From assembly GCF_002102155.1 (NCBI RefSeq), contig NZ_LQOU01000067.1, positions 1 to 60,404 on the forward strand: a DNA stretch of 60,404 bases, given 5' to 3'. This DNA is from Mycobacterium europaeum (GTDB lineage Bacteria; Actinomycetota; Actinomycetes; Mycobacteriales; Mycobacteriaceae). Positions 7,589 through 16,682 of this stretch are shown here, piece after piece (position 1 is the first letter of the stretch; each line of letters opens with the position of its first letter). A program made the position numbers and the translations under genes. The notes beneath the pieces were generated by a model. It saw nothing but the letters and a program-made list of their open reading frames with translations. It had not been told where the DNA came from and ran no database searches.

Positions 7589-8569
7589 GTGTCAGAACTC
7601 AATACCGCCCGCGGCCCCATCGATACCGCCGACCTCGGTGTGACGCTCATGCACGAGCACGTGTTCATCATGACCACCGAGATCGCCCTGAACTATCCCG
7701 AAGCCTGGGGCGACGAGGAACGGCGGGTCGCCGACGCCATCGACCGGCTCAACGAACTGAAGGCCCGCGGCGTGGACACCATCGTGGACCTCACCGTGGT
7801 CGGGCTGGGCCGCTACATCCCCCGCATCGCGCGCGTCGCGGCGGCCACCGAGTTGAATATCGTTGTGGCGACCGGGCTTTACACCTACAACGACGTGCCG
7901 TTCCGGTTCCATTACGAGGGCCCGGGAGGGTTGCTGGACGGCCCCGAGATCATGACCGAGATGTTCGTCCGCGACATCGAGCAGGGCATCGCCGACACCG
8001 GCATCAAGGCCGGCATCCTCAAGTGCGCCACCGACGAACCCGGCATCACACCGGGCGTCGAGCGGGTGCTGCGGGCCGTCGCCCAGGCACACAAGCGCAC
8101 CGGGGTGCCGATCTCCACGCACACGCACGCGGGGCTGCGCCGCGGGCTCGAGCAACAACGCATCTTCTCCGAGGAGGGGGTCGACCTGAGCCGGGTGGTC
8201 ATCGGCCACTCGGGTGACAGCACCGACGTCGGCTACCTCGAGGAGCTCATCGCCGCGGGTTCGTATCTGGGGATGGACCGGTTCGGCCTGGACGTGATCT
8301 CGCCGTTCGAGGAGCGGGTCAAGATCGTGGCGACGATGTGCGAGCGCGGGCACGCCGACAAGATGGTGCTCTCGCACGACGCCAACTGCTACTTCGACGC
8401 GCTCCCCGAAGACCTGGTGCCCCAGATGGCGCCGAATTGGCATTACCTGCACATCCACAACGACGTCATCCCCGCCCTCAAAGAACGCGGCGTCACCGAC
8501 GAGCAACTGCACACGATGCTGGTCGACAACCCGCGCCGCATCTTCGAGCGGCAGGGCGCATATGAGTGA
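7589..8569 (+). CDS. php: Phosphotriesterase-like lactonase (PPH/PLL)
   Basis: This 326-residue amidohydrolase-superfamily TIM barrel matches the M. tuberculosis Php/PPH protein (Rv0230c) in length and sequence. Binuclear metal ligands are visible: H22 and H24 (MHEHVF), K145 (ILKCATDE, the carboxylated lysine), H178 (STHTHAG), H207 (VIGHSGD) and D264 (LSHDAN). Family knowledge: these enzymes hydrolyse lactones, including N-acyl-homoserine lactones, and have weak phosphotriesterase activity. The GTG start at 7589 gives the conserved N-terminus (SELNTARGPIDTADLGVTL). Its last 8 bases overlap the following ligase gene, so products are probably made together. fadE4 is divergent. Confidence 0.92.
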   Translation: MSELNTARGPIDTADLGVTLMHEHVFIMTTEIALNYPEAWGDEERRVADAIDRLNELKARGVDTIVDLTVVGLGRYIPRIARVAAATELNIVVATGLYTYNDVPFRFHYEGPGGLLDGPEIMTEMFVRDIEQGIADTGIKAGILKCATDEPGITPGVERVLRAVAQAHKRTGVPISTHTHAGLRRGLEQQRIFSEEGVDLSRVVIGHSGDSTDVGYLEELIAAGSYLGMDRFGLDVISPFEERVKIVATMCERGHADKMVLSHDANCYFDALPEDLVPQMAPNWHYLHIHNDVIPALKERGVTDEQLHTMLVDNPRRIFERQGAYE

Positions 8570-10043
8570 GCCGGTCCCGCCGATCGGCACCCAGATCGCG
8601 GCGCTGGCCGAACTCGCGCCCGACGAGGCCGCCGTCACCTGTGACGGGCTCACCCTCACCCGCGCGGAGCTCGACGCCTCGACGAACCGGTTGGCCCGCG
8701 CCTACGCGGAGCGCGGCGTCGGGGTCGGCGACTACGTGACCATGGTGCTGCCCAACTCCGTCGAGTGGATCCAGGCCGCAGTGGCGTGCTGGAAGCTGGG
8801 CGCGGTCCCCCAGCCACTGTCGGCGCGGTTGCCGGACGCGGAGCTGCGGGGCCTGCTGGACCTGCGACCGCCCGCCCTGCTGGTCGGCCGCGAGCATCCC
8901 CAAATACCCAGTCTTCCGGCCGGTTTCACGCCCGGCCCGGAGCATTCCGACGCGGCGCTGCCGGAGGCGGTGTCGCCGGTGTGGAAGGCGATGGGATCCG
9001 GCGGCAGCACCGGCCGGCCCAAGCTCATCGAATCCGGCGGCGACAGCCGGATACCGGCCGCCATCGGATATCCGCTCGGCGCGCAGGAGGGCGACACGAC
9101 ACTGGTGCCGATTCCGTTGTCGCACAACACCGGTTTCACCACCGCGACGCTCGCGCTGCTGATGCGCCACCACCTGGTCCTGATGAGCCGGTTCGACCCG
9201 GAGCGGTTCCTGCGGCTGATCACCGATCATCGCGTCACCTTCCTGACGACGGTGCCCACGATCATGCAGCGGGCGCTGCCCGTGTATCACGCCGACCCGA
9301 AGTCCTACGACCTCTCGTCGATCCGGCGCTTCTGGCACATGGGCGCCCCATGCCCGCCCGCCGTCAAGCAGGCGTGGATCGACCTGCTGGCCCCGGAGAA
9401 GGTGTGGGAACTCTACGGCGGCACCGAGTTACAGGCGCTCACCTTCATCTCCGGGGACCAGTGGCTGACCCACCGCGGATCGGTGGGGGTGGTGGTCGCC
9501 GGGGAGATGAAGGTGCTCGACGACGATGGCAACCCCTGCCCGCCCGGCGTGGTCGGCGAGATCTTCATGCGCCCGGCCCCGGGCAGCGCGCCGACCTACC
9601 GCTACGTCGGCGTCGAGGCGAAGAGCCGGGATGGCTGGGACTCCCTGGGCGACCTCGGCCACTTCGACGCCGACGGGTTCCTGTACCTGTCCGATCGTCG
9701 GGTCGACATGTTCACCGTCGGCGGCCGCAACGTCTACCCGGCCGAGATCGAGAACGCACTCTCGGCACACCCCGACGTGCTGTCCTGCCTCGTCGTCGGT
9801 GTTCCGGATGACGATCTGGGTCAGGTGCCCTACGCGCTGGTGCACACCGCCGACGGGTCCACCCTCGACGCAGAGGGCGTGAAAGAGTTTCTGCGCGAAC
9901 ACCTTTCACCGTACAAGTTGCCGCCCTCCCCCGATTTCATCGAGTTTGTCGACGCTCCCCTGCGTGACGACGCCGGCAAGGCCCGGCGGTCGGCCGTGCG
10001 CGCCGAGATCATCGCGCGGCTGCGGGCGCCCGAGCCGGCCTGA
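8562..10043 (+). CDS. AMP-dependent acyl-CoA synthetase/ligase
   Basis: This 493-residue ANL-superfamily enzyme would activate a carboxylic acid with ATP and CoA. It has the P-loop AMGSGGSTGRPKL near residue 145, an ELYGGTE adenylate motif, DLGHFDADGFLYLSDR and the hinge region near residue 390. The C-terminal catalytic lysine lies within DDAGKARRS. The ATG at 8562 lies within the last codons of the lactonase gene, showing tight coupling. The product of lactone opening, a hydroxy acid, would be a plausible substrate, but that is inference. I do not remember an orthologue at this position in M. tuberculosis. Confidence 0.85.
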   Translation: MSEPVPPIGTQIAALAELAPDEAAVTCDGLTLTRAELDASTNRLARAYAERGVGVGDYVTMVLPNSVEWIQAAVACWKLGAVPQPLSARLPDAELRGLLDLRPPALLVGREHPQIPSLPAGFTPGPEHSDAALPEAVSPVWKAMGSGGSTGRPKLIESGGDSRIPAAIGYPLGAQEGDTTLVPIPLSHNTGFTTATLALLMRHHLVLMSRFDPERFLRLITDHRVTFLTTVPTIMQRALPVYHADPKSYDLSSIRRFWHMGAPCPPAVKQAWIDLLAPEKVWELYGGTELQALTFISGDQWLTHRGSVGVVVAGEMKVLDDDGNPCPPGVVGEIFMRPAPGSAPTYRYVGVEAKSRDGWDSLGDLGHFDADGFLYLSDRRVDMFTVGGRNVYPAEIENALSAHPDVLSCLVVGVPDDDLGQVPYALVHTADGSTLDAEGVKEFLREHLSPYKLPPSPDFIEFVDAPLRDDAGKARRSAVRAEIIARLRAPEPA

Positions 10044-10106
10044 CGCCCACCAACGATCCTCCAAGGCCGCGGCCGCACCATCGGGTTACGTCTCCGAGTC
10101 GACCGG

Positions 10107-11288
10107 CTAAGGCGCGATCGCGTCGGCCTCGGCGTCGACGGCATCCGGCGTTTCGTCCGGCTTCTCCCGTTTCTCCCAGCGCCGCAACGCTTCCCGGCAG
10201 GGTGACTCGACCAGCCCGTAGCTGACCGCGGCGATCGCCCACCCGAAGATCAGCGTGAGCACCAGCACCGACGGCATCCGGCCGGTGAACGCGAAAGTTC
10301 CGAGCACCGGGAACACCATGGCCAGCGCGGCCAGGTGCCACACGAACAGGCCGTAGGACCATCGCCCCAGCGTCACCGTGGCGGTGCTGCCCAGCAACCG
10401 GTGCGGGGTGTCGACCCGGTCCAGCACCAGCGGGGCGACCAGCGCGAGCGCCACCAGCGAGCCCGCCGCCGTCTTCACGGCGAACTGGGTGGCCGTGCCG
10501 GGAATCAGGCCCTCCGGTCCGGCCAGCGGGGACGCCGCCAGCAGGTAGGCCAGCACGGCGACGACACCCATCGCCACGCGCCGGCGCGCCCACCGGTGCG
10601 GCACACCGATCGGGTCGTGCACCCATTCGGCCAGCAGCATGCCGGCGGCGAACCAGGAGAAGAAGGCCGGCGGCCAGTTGAGCGGGTTGGTGCCGGATCC
10701 CGTGTGGATGGGCGCCCAGCCCCAGGCCCAGCTCAGCGCGGCCAGGGCGGCGATGGCCGGCACCCGCGCGCCGACCGGCAGCCGCCGGGCCAACAACGCC
10801 AGGATCGGCAGCGCGAGGTAGAAGCTGACCTCGACGGAAAGGCTCCACATCTGGGTCAGCCCGCCGGTCAGGGTGAGCGGCACATAGATCTGGGTCAGGG
10901 TCAGGTTCGCCAGCCACACCGTCGGGCTGGCGTGATCCGCGTCGGGCAGCAGCGTCAGGATCACGACGACCGCCACCACATAGGCGGGCATGATGCGCAC
11001 CACCCGGGACCGCAGATAGTGGCCGGTGCGCGGGCGCGGCGCCAGGCCGCGCGCCGCCGCCGCGTGGCCGCGCCACAACAGGAAGCCCGACAACGCGAAG
11101 AACACCGCGACGGCCAGATCGAAGCGGCCGAACAGCCGGCCGGTGACGCCGCTGGAGTGCCCGGTCTGGAAGGCGACGTGCGTGACGACCACACCCATGG
11201 CCGCGCACGCGCGCATCCCCTCCACCGCGGGCAGGAAGCTGCGAACGCCGCCCGCACGCTGGCCATCCGTCACCCCCACAGTCTGCAT
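10107..11288 (-). CDS. Acyltransferase 3 family integral membrane protein (Rv0228-like)
   Basis: This 393-residue polytopic membrane protein has about ten hydrophobic segments. The first carries the family histidine in VVVTHVAFQTGH. FALSGFLLWRG and RSRVVRIMPAY follow, typical of OafA/NodX-like O-acyltransferases that transfer acyl groups to envelope carbohydrates or lipids. The ATG at 11288 is preferred because the longer reading to 11354 would enter the divergent promoter of the next gene. The C-terminus is charged and probably cytoplasmic. Neighbours PgfA, a membrane protein and a glycosyltransferase point to envelope glycolipid work. The acceptor is unknown. Confidence 0.85.
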   Translation of the reverse strand: MQTVGVTDGQRAGGVRSFLPAVEGMRACAAMGVVVTHVAFQTGHSSGVTGRLFGRFDLAVAVFFALSGFLLWRGHAAAARGLAPRPRTGHYLRSRVVRIMPAYVVAVVVILTLLPDADHASPTVWLANLTLTQIYVPLTLTGGLTQMWSLSVEVSFYLALPILALLARRLPVGARVPAIAALAALSWAWGWAPIHTGSGTNPLNWPPAFFSWFAAGMLLAEWVHDPIGVPHRWARRRVAMGVVAVLAYLLAASPLAGPEGLIPGTATQFAVKTAAGSLVALALVAPLVLDRVDTPHRLLGSTATVTLGRWSYGLFVWHLAALAMVFPVLGTFAFTGRMPSVLVLTLIFGWAIAAVSYGLVESPCREALRRWEKREKPDETPDAVDAEADAIAP

Positions 11289-11377
11289 CTGATGGGCCGG
11301 CAGAACGAATGGGTACACCCGAAGGACCCGCGTGCGACGGCGACAGGTTCGCAAGCCGCGGGCTTACGTTCGGCTGT

Positions 11378-11425
11378 TAGGGTCAAACGGGTTTGCGGCT
11401 GACGGCGCAAGAGAGCACTAGGAGG
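11378..11425 (+). promoter_or_regulatory. Probable promoter and ribosome site of pgfA
   Basis: TAGGGT at 11378-11383 is a reasonable mycobacterial -10 hexamer. AGGAGG at 11420-11425 lies 10 bases ahead of the GTG at 11436. Together they fix the start of the DUF3068 gene and give a leader of about 50 nt. No convincing -35 element is seen. Confidence 0.45.
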
Positions 11426-11435
11426 GCACAGCAAC

Positions 11436-12710
11436 GTGAACCGAGCAGTCATGTTGCGGTTCGCCGCATGCGGGGTCATCGGACTCGGAGCCGCCCTGCT
11501 GATCGCCGCGCTGCTGTTGTCGACGTACACCACCAGCAGGATCACCAAGGTCCCGCTCGACATCGATACCACGCTGATCAGCGACGGCACCGGAACCGCG
11601 CTCGACTCCGCCTCGTTGTCGACCGATCACGTCGTCGTCAACCAGAACGTGCCGCTGGTGTCCCAGCAGCAGATCAGCGTCGAATCGCCCGCCAACGCCG
11701 ACGTCGTCACGCTGCAGGTCGGCAGCTCGGTGCGGCGCACCGACAAGCAGAAGGACAGCGGCCTGCTGCTGGCGATCGTCGACACCGTCACCCTCAACCG
11801 CAAGACGGCGATGTCGGTCTCCGACGACACCCACGCCGGCGGCTCGGTCCAGAAGCCGCGCGCCTTCGGCGACGAGAACCCGCCCACGGCGATGCCGCTG
11901 CGGCACGACGGCCTGGCCTATCGGTTCCCGTTCCACACCGAGAAGAAGACGTACCCCTACTTCGATCCGATCGCCCAGAAGGCGTTCGACGTCAACTACG
12001 ACAGCCAGGACGACGTCAACGGTCTGACCACCTATAAGTTCACCCAGAACGTCGGCTACAACGCCGAGGGCAAGCTGGTGGCACCGGTGCCCTACCCGTC
12101 GCTGTACGCCGACCAGGCGACGGACTCCAAGTTCACCGCCTCGGCGGCGATGTGGGGCCTGCAAGGCGGCGACCCCAACGAGCAGATCACCATGACCCGC
12201 TACTACGCGGCGCAGCGCACCTTCTGGGTGGACCCGGTGTCGGGCACCATCGTCAAGGAGACCGAGCACGCCAACCACTACTTCGCCCGTGACCCGATGA
12301 AGCCGGAGCTGACGCTGGCCGACTACAAGGTCACGTCCAACCAGGACACGGTCGAATCGCAGGTCAACGCCGCCCGCGACGAGCGCGACCGGCTGGCGCT
12401 GTGGTCGCGGGTGCTGCCGATCACCTTCACCGCGGTCGGGTTGATCGCGCTGGTCGGCGGTGGGGTGCTCGCCTCGTTCAGCCTGCGCACCGAGAGCGCG
12501 CTGACCGATCCCGGCCTGGACCGGGGTGACCAGGACTTCTTCGGCCGCAGTGGGCTCGAGGAGCCGGTGCCCGGCGCCGAGGCCGAGACCGAGAAGCTGC
12601 CCACGCAGCGCCCCACGTCGCGCGATGATCCCGACGCGCCCACCCTGGGTGCCGACGAGCCGCCCGACTCCGGGCCGCCCGAGCCCACCGGTCCACCCGA
12701 ACGGGAATAG
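11436..12710 (+). CDS. pgfA: DUF3068 envelope protein, PgfA-like (Rv0227c homologue)
   Basis: This 424-residue protein has a membrane anchor at about residues 8-30 and a large extracytoplasmic DUF3068 domain. A second transmembrane helix lies at about 326-348 (VLPITFTAVGLIALVGGGVL), followed by an acidic, Pro-rich cytoplasmic tail of about 75 residues. It corresponds to Rv0227c/MSMEG_0317. From memory, that protein is PgfA, a polar growth factor that interacts with MmpL3 and affects trehalose monomycolate trafficking. mmpL3 itself is at 43471 in this window. The gene precedes a GT-C-like membrane protein by 8 bp and is divergent from the acyltransferase. Confidence 0.85.
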   Translation: MNRAVMLRFAACGVIGLGAALLIAALLLSTYTTSRITKVPLDIDTTLISDGTGTALDSASLSTDHVVVNQNVPLVSQQQISVESPANADVVTLQVGSSVRRTDKQKDSGLLLAIVDTVTLNRKTAMSVSDDTHAGGSVQKPRAFGDENPPTAMPLRHDGLAYRFPFHTEKKTYPYFDPIAQKAFDVNYDSQDDVNGLTTYKFTQNVGYNAEGKLVAPVPYPSLYADQATDSKFTASAAMWGLQGGDPNEQITMTRYYAAQRTFWVDPVSGTIVKETEHANHYFARDPMKPELTLADYKVTSNQDTVESQVNAARDERDRLALWSRVLPITFTAVGLIALVGGGVLASFSLRTESALTDPGLDRGDQDFFGRSGLEEPVPGAEAETEKLPTQRPTSRDDPDAPTLGADEPPDSGPPEPTGPPERE

Positions 12711-12718
12711 CCCGCCGC

Positions 12719-14431
12719 GTGCGCTGGACCCGGCCCGGGTACGCCCTGGTCTTGGCCCTGCTGGTGGTCGGGCCGCTGCTCAGGCCCGGTTACCTGCTGC
12801 TGCGCGACGCGGTGTCCACGCCGCGCTCATACGTGTCCGACACCGCGCTGGGCCTGACGGCGGCCCCGCGCGCCACGCCGCAGGATTTCGCGGTGGCGCT
12901 GGCCTCGCACGTGCTGGACGGCGGCGTCGTGGTCAAGGCGTTGCTCGTGCTGGGGCTCTGGCTCGCGGGATGGGGCGCTGCCCGGCTGGTCGCCACGGCG
13001 CTGCCCGACGCGGGTGCGCCCGGGCAGTTCGTCGCCATCACCCTGGCGATCTGGAATCCCTACGTCGCCGAGCGGCTGCTTCAGGGGCACTGGAGCCTGC
13101 TGGTCGGCTACGGCTGTCTGCCCTGGGTCGCGACGGCGATGCTGGGGCTGCGCACGGGCTCCGGCTCGTTCTTCGGGTTGACCTTCTGGATCGCGCTGGC
13201 CGGGCTGACACCGACCGGCCTGCTGCTCGCCGCGACGACGGCGCTGTTCTGCGTGGGCGCGCCCGGCACCGGCCGGTCGCGCCGGCTGTGCGCGGCGGTG
13301 ACGCTGGGCGTCGCGCTGGTGTCCGCGCTGCCCTGGCTGGCCGCGTCGGCGCTGGGCGCCTCGTTGACCGCGCACACCGCGGCGAACACCCTGGGGGTCG
13401 CGGCGTTCGCGCCGCGCGCCGAGCCGGGGCTGGGCACGCTGGCCAGCCTGGCCGCCCTGGGCGGGATCTGGAACGGCGAGGCCGTGCCGATCTCGCGGAC
13501 CACGATGTTCGCGGTGGCGTCGGCCGCGGTGTTGCTGGGCGTAGTCGCGGCCGGGCTGCCGACGGTGCTGCGCCGTCCCGCGGCGCGGCCGCTGTTGGTG
13601 TTGGCCGCGGTGGCCGTGCTGGTTCCGGCGGCGCTGGCGACCGGCCCGGGCCTGCACCTGCTGGCCGCGTTGGTGGATGCCGTGCCCGGCTTCGGTGTGC
13701 TGCGCGACGGGCAGAAGTGGGTCGCGCTGGCCGTGCCGGGCTACGCGCTGGCGGGCGGGGGCGTGGTGGTCACGCTGCGCAGGTGGGTCCCGCCGCCCGC
13801 GGACATGGTGGCGGCACCGGTCTGCTGCCTGGCGCTGGTCTTCGCGCTGCCGGACCTGGCCTGGGGGGTGTGGGGCCAGGTGTCGTCGGTGCAGTATCCG
13901 CGCGGCTGGGCGGCGGCGACGGCCGCGATCAACGCGCAGCCCGCGACGGTGGCGGTGCTGCCGGCCGGCACCATGCGGCTCTACTCCTGGGCTGGTCGCG
14001 CGCCGGTCTTGGACCCGTTGCCCCGCTGGGTGCGCGCCGACGTGCTGAGCACCGGCGACCTGGTCATCTCGGGGACCGTCATCCCGGGCGAGGGCGCTCA
14101 AGCCCGCGCGGTGCAGCAGTTGCTGTTGGCCGGGCCCGCGCCGTCCGCGCTGGCGCCGGCGGGCGTGGGCTGGCTGGTCGTGGAGTCGGACACCGCCGGG
14201 GACATGGGGGCGTCCGCCCGCACCCTCGACGCGCTGACCCCGGTCTACCGGGACGACGACCTCGCGCTCTATCGGATCGGCGGCGACACCGCCGGGGTCT
14301 CCGCCACGGCGCGCACGGTGACTCTGCTCGCGCACCTGGCGTGGCTGGCGGCGCTGCTGGTGGGCGGCGCCGGCGCCTTGGTCGGCCGTGCGCGACGCGC
14401 TGGCTTCCCGCCGCCGCTTCACGACACATAA
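12719..14431 (+). CDS. Polytopic integral membrane protein (Rv0226c-like)
   Basis: This 570-residue protein is extremely rich in Ala, Leu and Val, with at least ten predicted membrane spans. It resembles GT-C-fold glycosyltransferase-like or alpha-(1->3)-arabinofuranosyltransferase-like proteins of the mycobacterial envelope. That likeness is topological only. The GTG at 12719 follows the pgfA stop by 8 bp, so the two are probably one operon. WNPYVAERLLQGHWSLLVGY near residues 115-134 and a C-terminal soluble stretch around 390-520 may form the external catalytic or binding face. No catalytic motif can be named. It converges on the GT4 gene with a 60-bp gap. Confidence 0.78.
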   Translation: MRWTRPGYALVLALLVVGPLLRPGYLLLRDAVSTPRSYVSDTALGLTAAPRATPQDFAVALASHVLDGGVVVKALLVLGLWLAGWGAARLVATALPDAGAPGQFVAITLAIWNPYVAERLLQGHWSLLVGYGCLPWVATAMLGLRTGSGSFFGLTFWIALAGLTPTGLLLAATTALFCVGAPGTGRSRRLCAAVTLGVALVSALPWLAASALGASLTAHTAANTLGVAAFAPRAEPGLGTLASLAALGGIWNGEAVPISRTTMFAVASAAVLLGVVAAGLPTVLRRPAARPLLVLAAVAVLVPAALATGPGLHLLAALVDAVPGFGVLRDGQKWVALAVPGYALAGGGVVVTLRRWVPPPADMVAAPVCCLALVFALPDLAWGVWGQVSSVQYPRGWAAATAAINAQPATVAVLPAGTMRLYSWAGRAPVLDPLPRWVRADVLSTGDLVISGTVIPGEGAQARAVQQLLLAGPAPSALAPAGVGWLVVESDTAGDMGASARTLDALTPVYRDDDLALYRIGGDTAGVSATARTVTLLAHLAWLAALLVGGAGALVGRARRAGFPPPLHDT

Positions 14432-14491
14432 ACGGCTGCGACGACACGCCGCGCAACGCTTTATGTCTCGCGGCGACGCCGACGCCCGTGG

Positions 14492-15649
14492 CTAAACCAC
14501 GCCGCTCAGGTACCCGCCCGTGCGCACGGCCTCCAGCACCGTGCGCATGGCGTCGGCGCTTTGCCGCCACGAGAATTCACCGCTTCGGGTGTGCGCCTTG
14601 GCGCCGAGTTGCTCGCGCAGCACCGGGTCGGACAGCAACTCGCCGAGACGATCCACCAGCTCGGCGTGGGTGTCCACCAGGATGCCGGTGACCTCGTCGA
14701 CGATGGAATCCGACAAGCCGCCCGAGGACCGGTAACCGATGGTCGGCACCCGGTGCTGAGCCGCCTCCACGACCGCCAGGCCCCAGCCCTCCTTGCGCGA
14801 GGGCAACAGCTGCACCCACGAGCTCTGCAGCACATGGTGTTTGGTCACGTCGTCGACGTGACCGTGGAACGTCACCGCGTCGGGGATGCCGAGCCGGCGG
14901 ACGTGGTCGACGAGCCGCCGGCGCCACCACCCGTCGCCCACGATGTCGAGGTGCAGGCCCGGCATCCGGGGCCGCAGCCGCGCCACGGCCTCCAGCGCGT
15001 CCTCGATCTGCTTGTGCGGCACCAACCGCGACAGCACCACCACCCGCGGCGCCGCGGCGCGCGGGCCGGTCAGCGAGCGCGCCGGGGCCTCGTCGAGCCC
15101 GTTGCGCACCACCGCGATTCGCGCGTTGTCCACGCCCAGCGCCAGCAGGTCGCGCGCCGACGGCAGCGATACCGTCACGTACTGGTTGCGCCGGTTCAGC
15201 CACGGCGACAACGTCGACTCGACGAACCAGCCGAGCCGGCCCAGCACGGGCCCGGCCACCGGCCATTGCTCGCGGTGACAGTGGTGTACCAGGACCACCA
15301 CCCGGCGGCCGTAGACCAGCCGGGCGAGGAACGGCAGGCCGTTCTGGGTGTCGACGACCACGTCGGGCCGCACCCGCCGCAGCGGTCCGAGCCCCAGCCG
15401 GGCCGCCGCCATCGCGAGCAGGGCCCAGACGTAGACCGAGTACCGGCCGCCGGCCCGGTCGATCCGCACGCCGTCGACCATCTCGCGCCGGGGCGCGCCG
15501 GGATAGCGGGCGGTGCGCAGCGTGACGGCGACACCGGAGGCGGCCAACTGCGCGCCGATGCGCTGCAGGTAGGCCTCGCTGCCGCCGCCCTGGGGGTGTC
15601 CGGTATCGCGCCAGCACAGCAGGAGCACGGAGCGCAGACCAGACATCAC
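14492..15649 (-). CDS. GT4-family glycosyltransferase (Rv0225-like)
   Basis: This 385-residue GT-B enzyme starts with CWRDTGHPQGGGSEAYLQRI, the glycine-rich acceptor loop of GT4 enzymes. The C-terminal nucleotide-sugar domain carries VVVLSRLVPHKQIEDALEAV, LDIVGDGWWRRRL and LPSRKEGWGLAVVEAAQHRV, the EX7E-type motif. It should transfer a sugar from an NDP-sugar to an envelope lipid or glycan at the cytoplasmic face. Two ATGs in a row (15649 and 15646) make the start uncertain by one codon. A repeat element lies directly upstream. Donor and acceptor are unknown. Confidence 0.88.
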   Translation of the reverse strand: MMSGLRSVLLLCWRDTGHPQGGGSEAYLQRIGAQLAASGVAVTLRTARYPGAPRREMVDGVRIDRAGGRYSVYVWALLAMAAARLGLGPLRRVRPDVVVDTQNGLPFLARLVYGRRVVVLVHHCHREQWPVAGPVLGRLGWFVESTLSPWLNRRNQYVTVSLPSARDLLALGVDNARIAVVRNGLDEAPARSLTGPRAAAPRVVVLSRLVPHKQIEDALEAVARLRPRMPGLHLDIVGDGWWRRRLVDHVRRLGIPDAVTFHGHVDDVTKHHVLQSSWVQLLPSRKEGWGLAVVEAAQHRVPTIGYRSSGGLSDSIVDEVTGILVDTHAELVDRLGELLSDPVLREQLGAKAHTRSGEFSWRQSADAMRTVLEAVRTGGYLSGVV

Positions 15650-15659
15650 TGGTCAGCCT

Positions 15660-15779
15660 AGCTCGGCGACGATGCACGCCGCGGCGCGGCGCGAGGTGGG
15701 GGCACCCCCAGCCGCGTTAGCGGCGAGGGGGCGAGTCGGGCAGTCAAGCACAGCTCGGCGACGATGCACGCCGCGGCGC
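15660..15779. repeat. 28-bp direct repeats flanking a hairpin element
   Basis: A 28-mer beginning AGCTCGGCGACGATGCACGC occurs at 15660-15687 and again at 15752-15779, 92 bp apart. Between them, about 15695-15735 reads GGGGGCACCCCCAGCCGC, then GTTAGCGGCGAGGGGG. It forms a hairpin and matches the design of the element at 3931-3966. The 12-mer GGCGACGATGCA within the direct repeat is found once more at 16642. This fills the 159-bp gap between the divergent glycosyltransferase and methyltransferase genes. Confidence 0.78.
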
Positions 15780-15808
15780 CCGGCAACCGCGCTGCGTAGG
15801 GTTGGCCG

Positions 15809-16588
15809 GTGCCCGTGACCCCGCCTTCCACCCAAGTCTTCGCCCGGCGGGCGACCCTGGCCCGTGCGGTGCGGCTGCTGTCCGAATTCCGCTTCGAGCA
15901 GTCCGACCCGGCCCGGTTCTACGGCGCGCTCGCGGCGGACACCGCGGCCATGGTGTGCGACCTGTGGCTGGCGGCGCGGGGCGGACCCGCCGCCGGCCGC
16001 ACCGTGCTCGACGTCGGCGGCGGCCCCGGCTACTTCTCGGCTGCCTTCGACGACCTGGGTCTGCGCTACATAGGCGTCGAACCCGACCCCAGCGAGATGC
16101 ACGCGGCCGGCCCGCCGCTCGCGGCAGATCCCGGAGACTTCGTCCGCGCCTCGGGCATGGCGCTGCCGTTCGCCGACGACTCGGTGGACATCTGCCTGTC
16201 GTCCAACGTCGCCGAGCACGTGCCGCGGCCGTGGCAGCTGGGCAACGAGATGCTGCGGGTGACCAAGCCGGGCGGGCTCGCCGTGCTCTCCTACACCGTC
16301 TGGCTGGGCCCGTTCGGTGGGCACGAGACCGGCCTGGCCCACTACCTCGGCGGTGCCCGCGCCGCCGCCCGGTACGCCCGCAAACGTGGGCATCCGGCGA
16401 AAAACAACTACGGGTCGTCGTTGTTCGCCGTATCCGCGGCCGAAGGGCTCGACTGGGCCGCGAGCACCGGGGCGGCGGTGGCGGCATTTCCCCGCTACCA
16501 CCCGCGATGGGCATGGTGGCTGACGTCGGTCCCGCTGCTGCGGGAGTTCGCGGTCAGCAATCTGGTGCTGGTGCTGCGGCCCCGATAA
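15809..16588 (+). CDS. Class I SAM-dependent methyltransferase (Rv0224c-like)
   Basis: This 259-residue Rossmann methyltransferase has motif I VLDVGGGPGYFSAAF near residues 66-80, the acidic loop GVEPDPSEMHAAG, motif ALPFADDSVDICLSSNVAEH and a post-motif LRVTKPGGLAVLSYTVW. The GTG at 15809 follows the dispersed repeat. It lies just upstream of the aldehyde dehydrogenase and is divergent from the glycosyltransferase. The pair glycosyltransferase plus methyltransferase suggests modification of an envelope glycolipid. The methyl acceptor cannot be read from sequence. Confidence 0.87.
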   Translation: MPVTPPSTQVFARRATLARAVRLLSEFRFEQSDPARFYGALAADTAAMVCDLWLAARGGPAAGRTVLDVGGGPGYFSAAFDDLGLRYIGVEPDPSEMHAAGPPLAADPGDFVRASGMALPFADDSVDICLSSNVAEHVPRPWQLGNEMLRVTKPGGLAVLSYTVWLGPFGGHETGLAHYLGGARAAARYARKRGHPAKNNYGSSLFAVSAAEGLDWAASTGAAVAAFPRYHPRWAWWLTSVPLLREFAVSNLVLVLRPR

Positions 16589-16641
16589 TGAAACATGTTC
16601 TCGTTTTGTCCCGGCTTGGGTAGGGTGGCGCCATGCGCGCC

Positions 16642-16682
16642 GGCGACGATGCAGCGCGGAGCAATGAGGAGGAGCGGCGCAG
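16642..16682 (+). repeat. Dispersed repeat copy supplying the ribosome site of the aldehyde dehydrogenase gene
   Basis: GGCGACGATGCA at 16642-16653 matches the core of the 15660/15752 repeats. It continues into GCGCGGAGCAATGAGGAGGA and ends one base before the ATG at 16683. The GAGGAGGAG purine run inside this copy is the ribosome-binding site of the downstream gene. From memory, this phrase recurs upstream of many mycobacterial genes. Confidence 0.6.
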
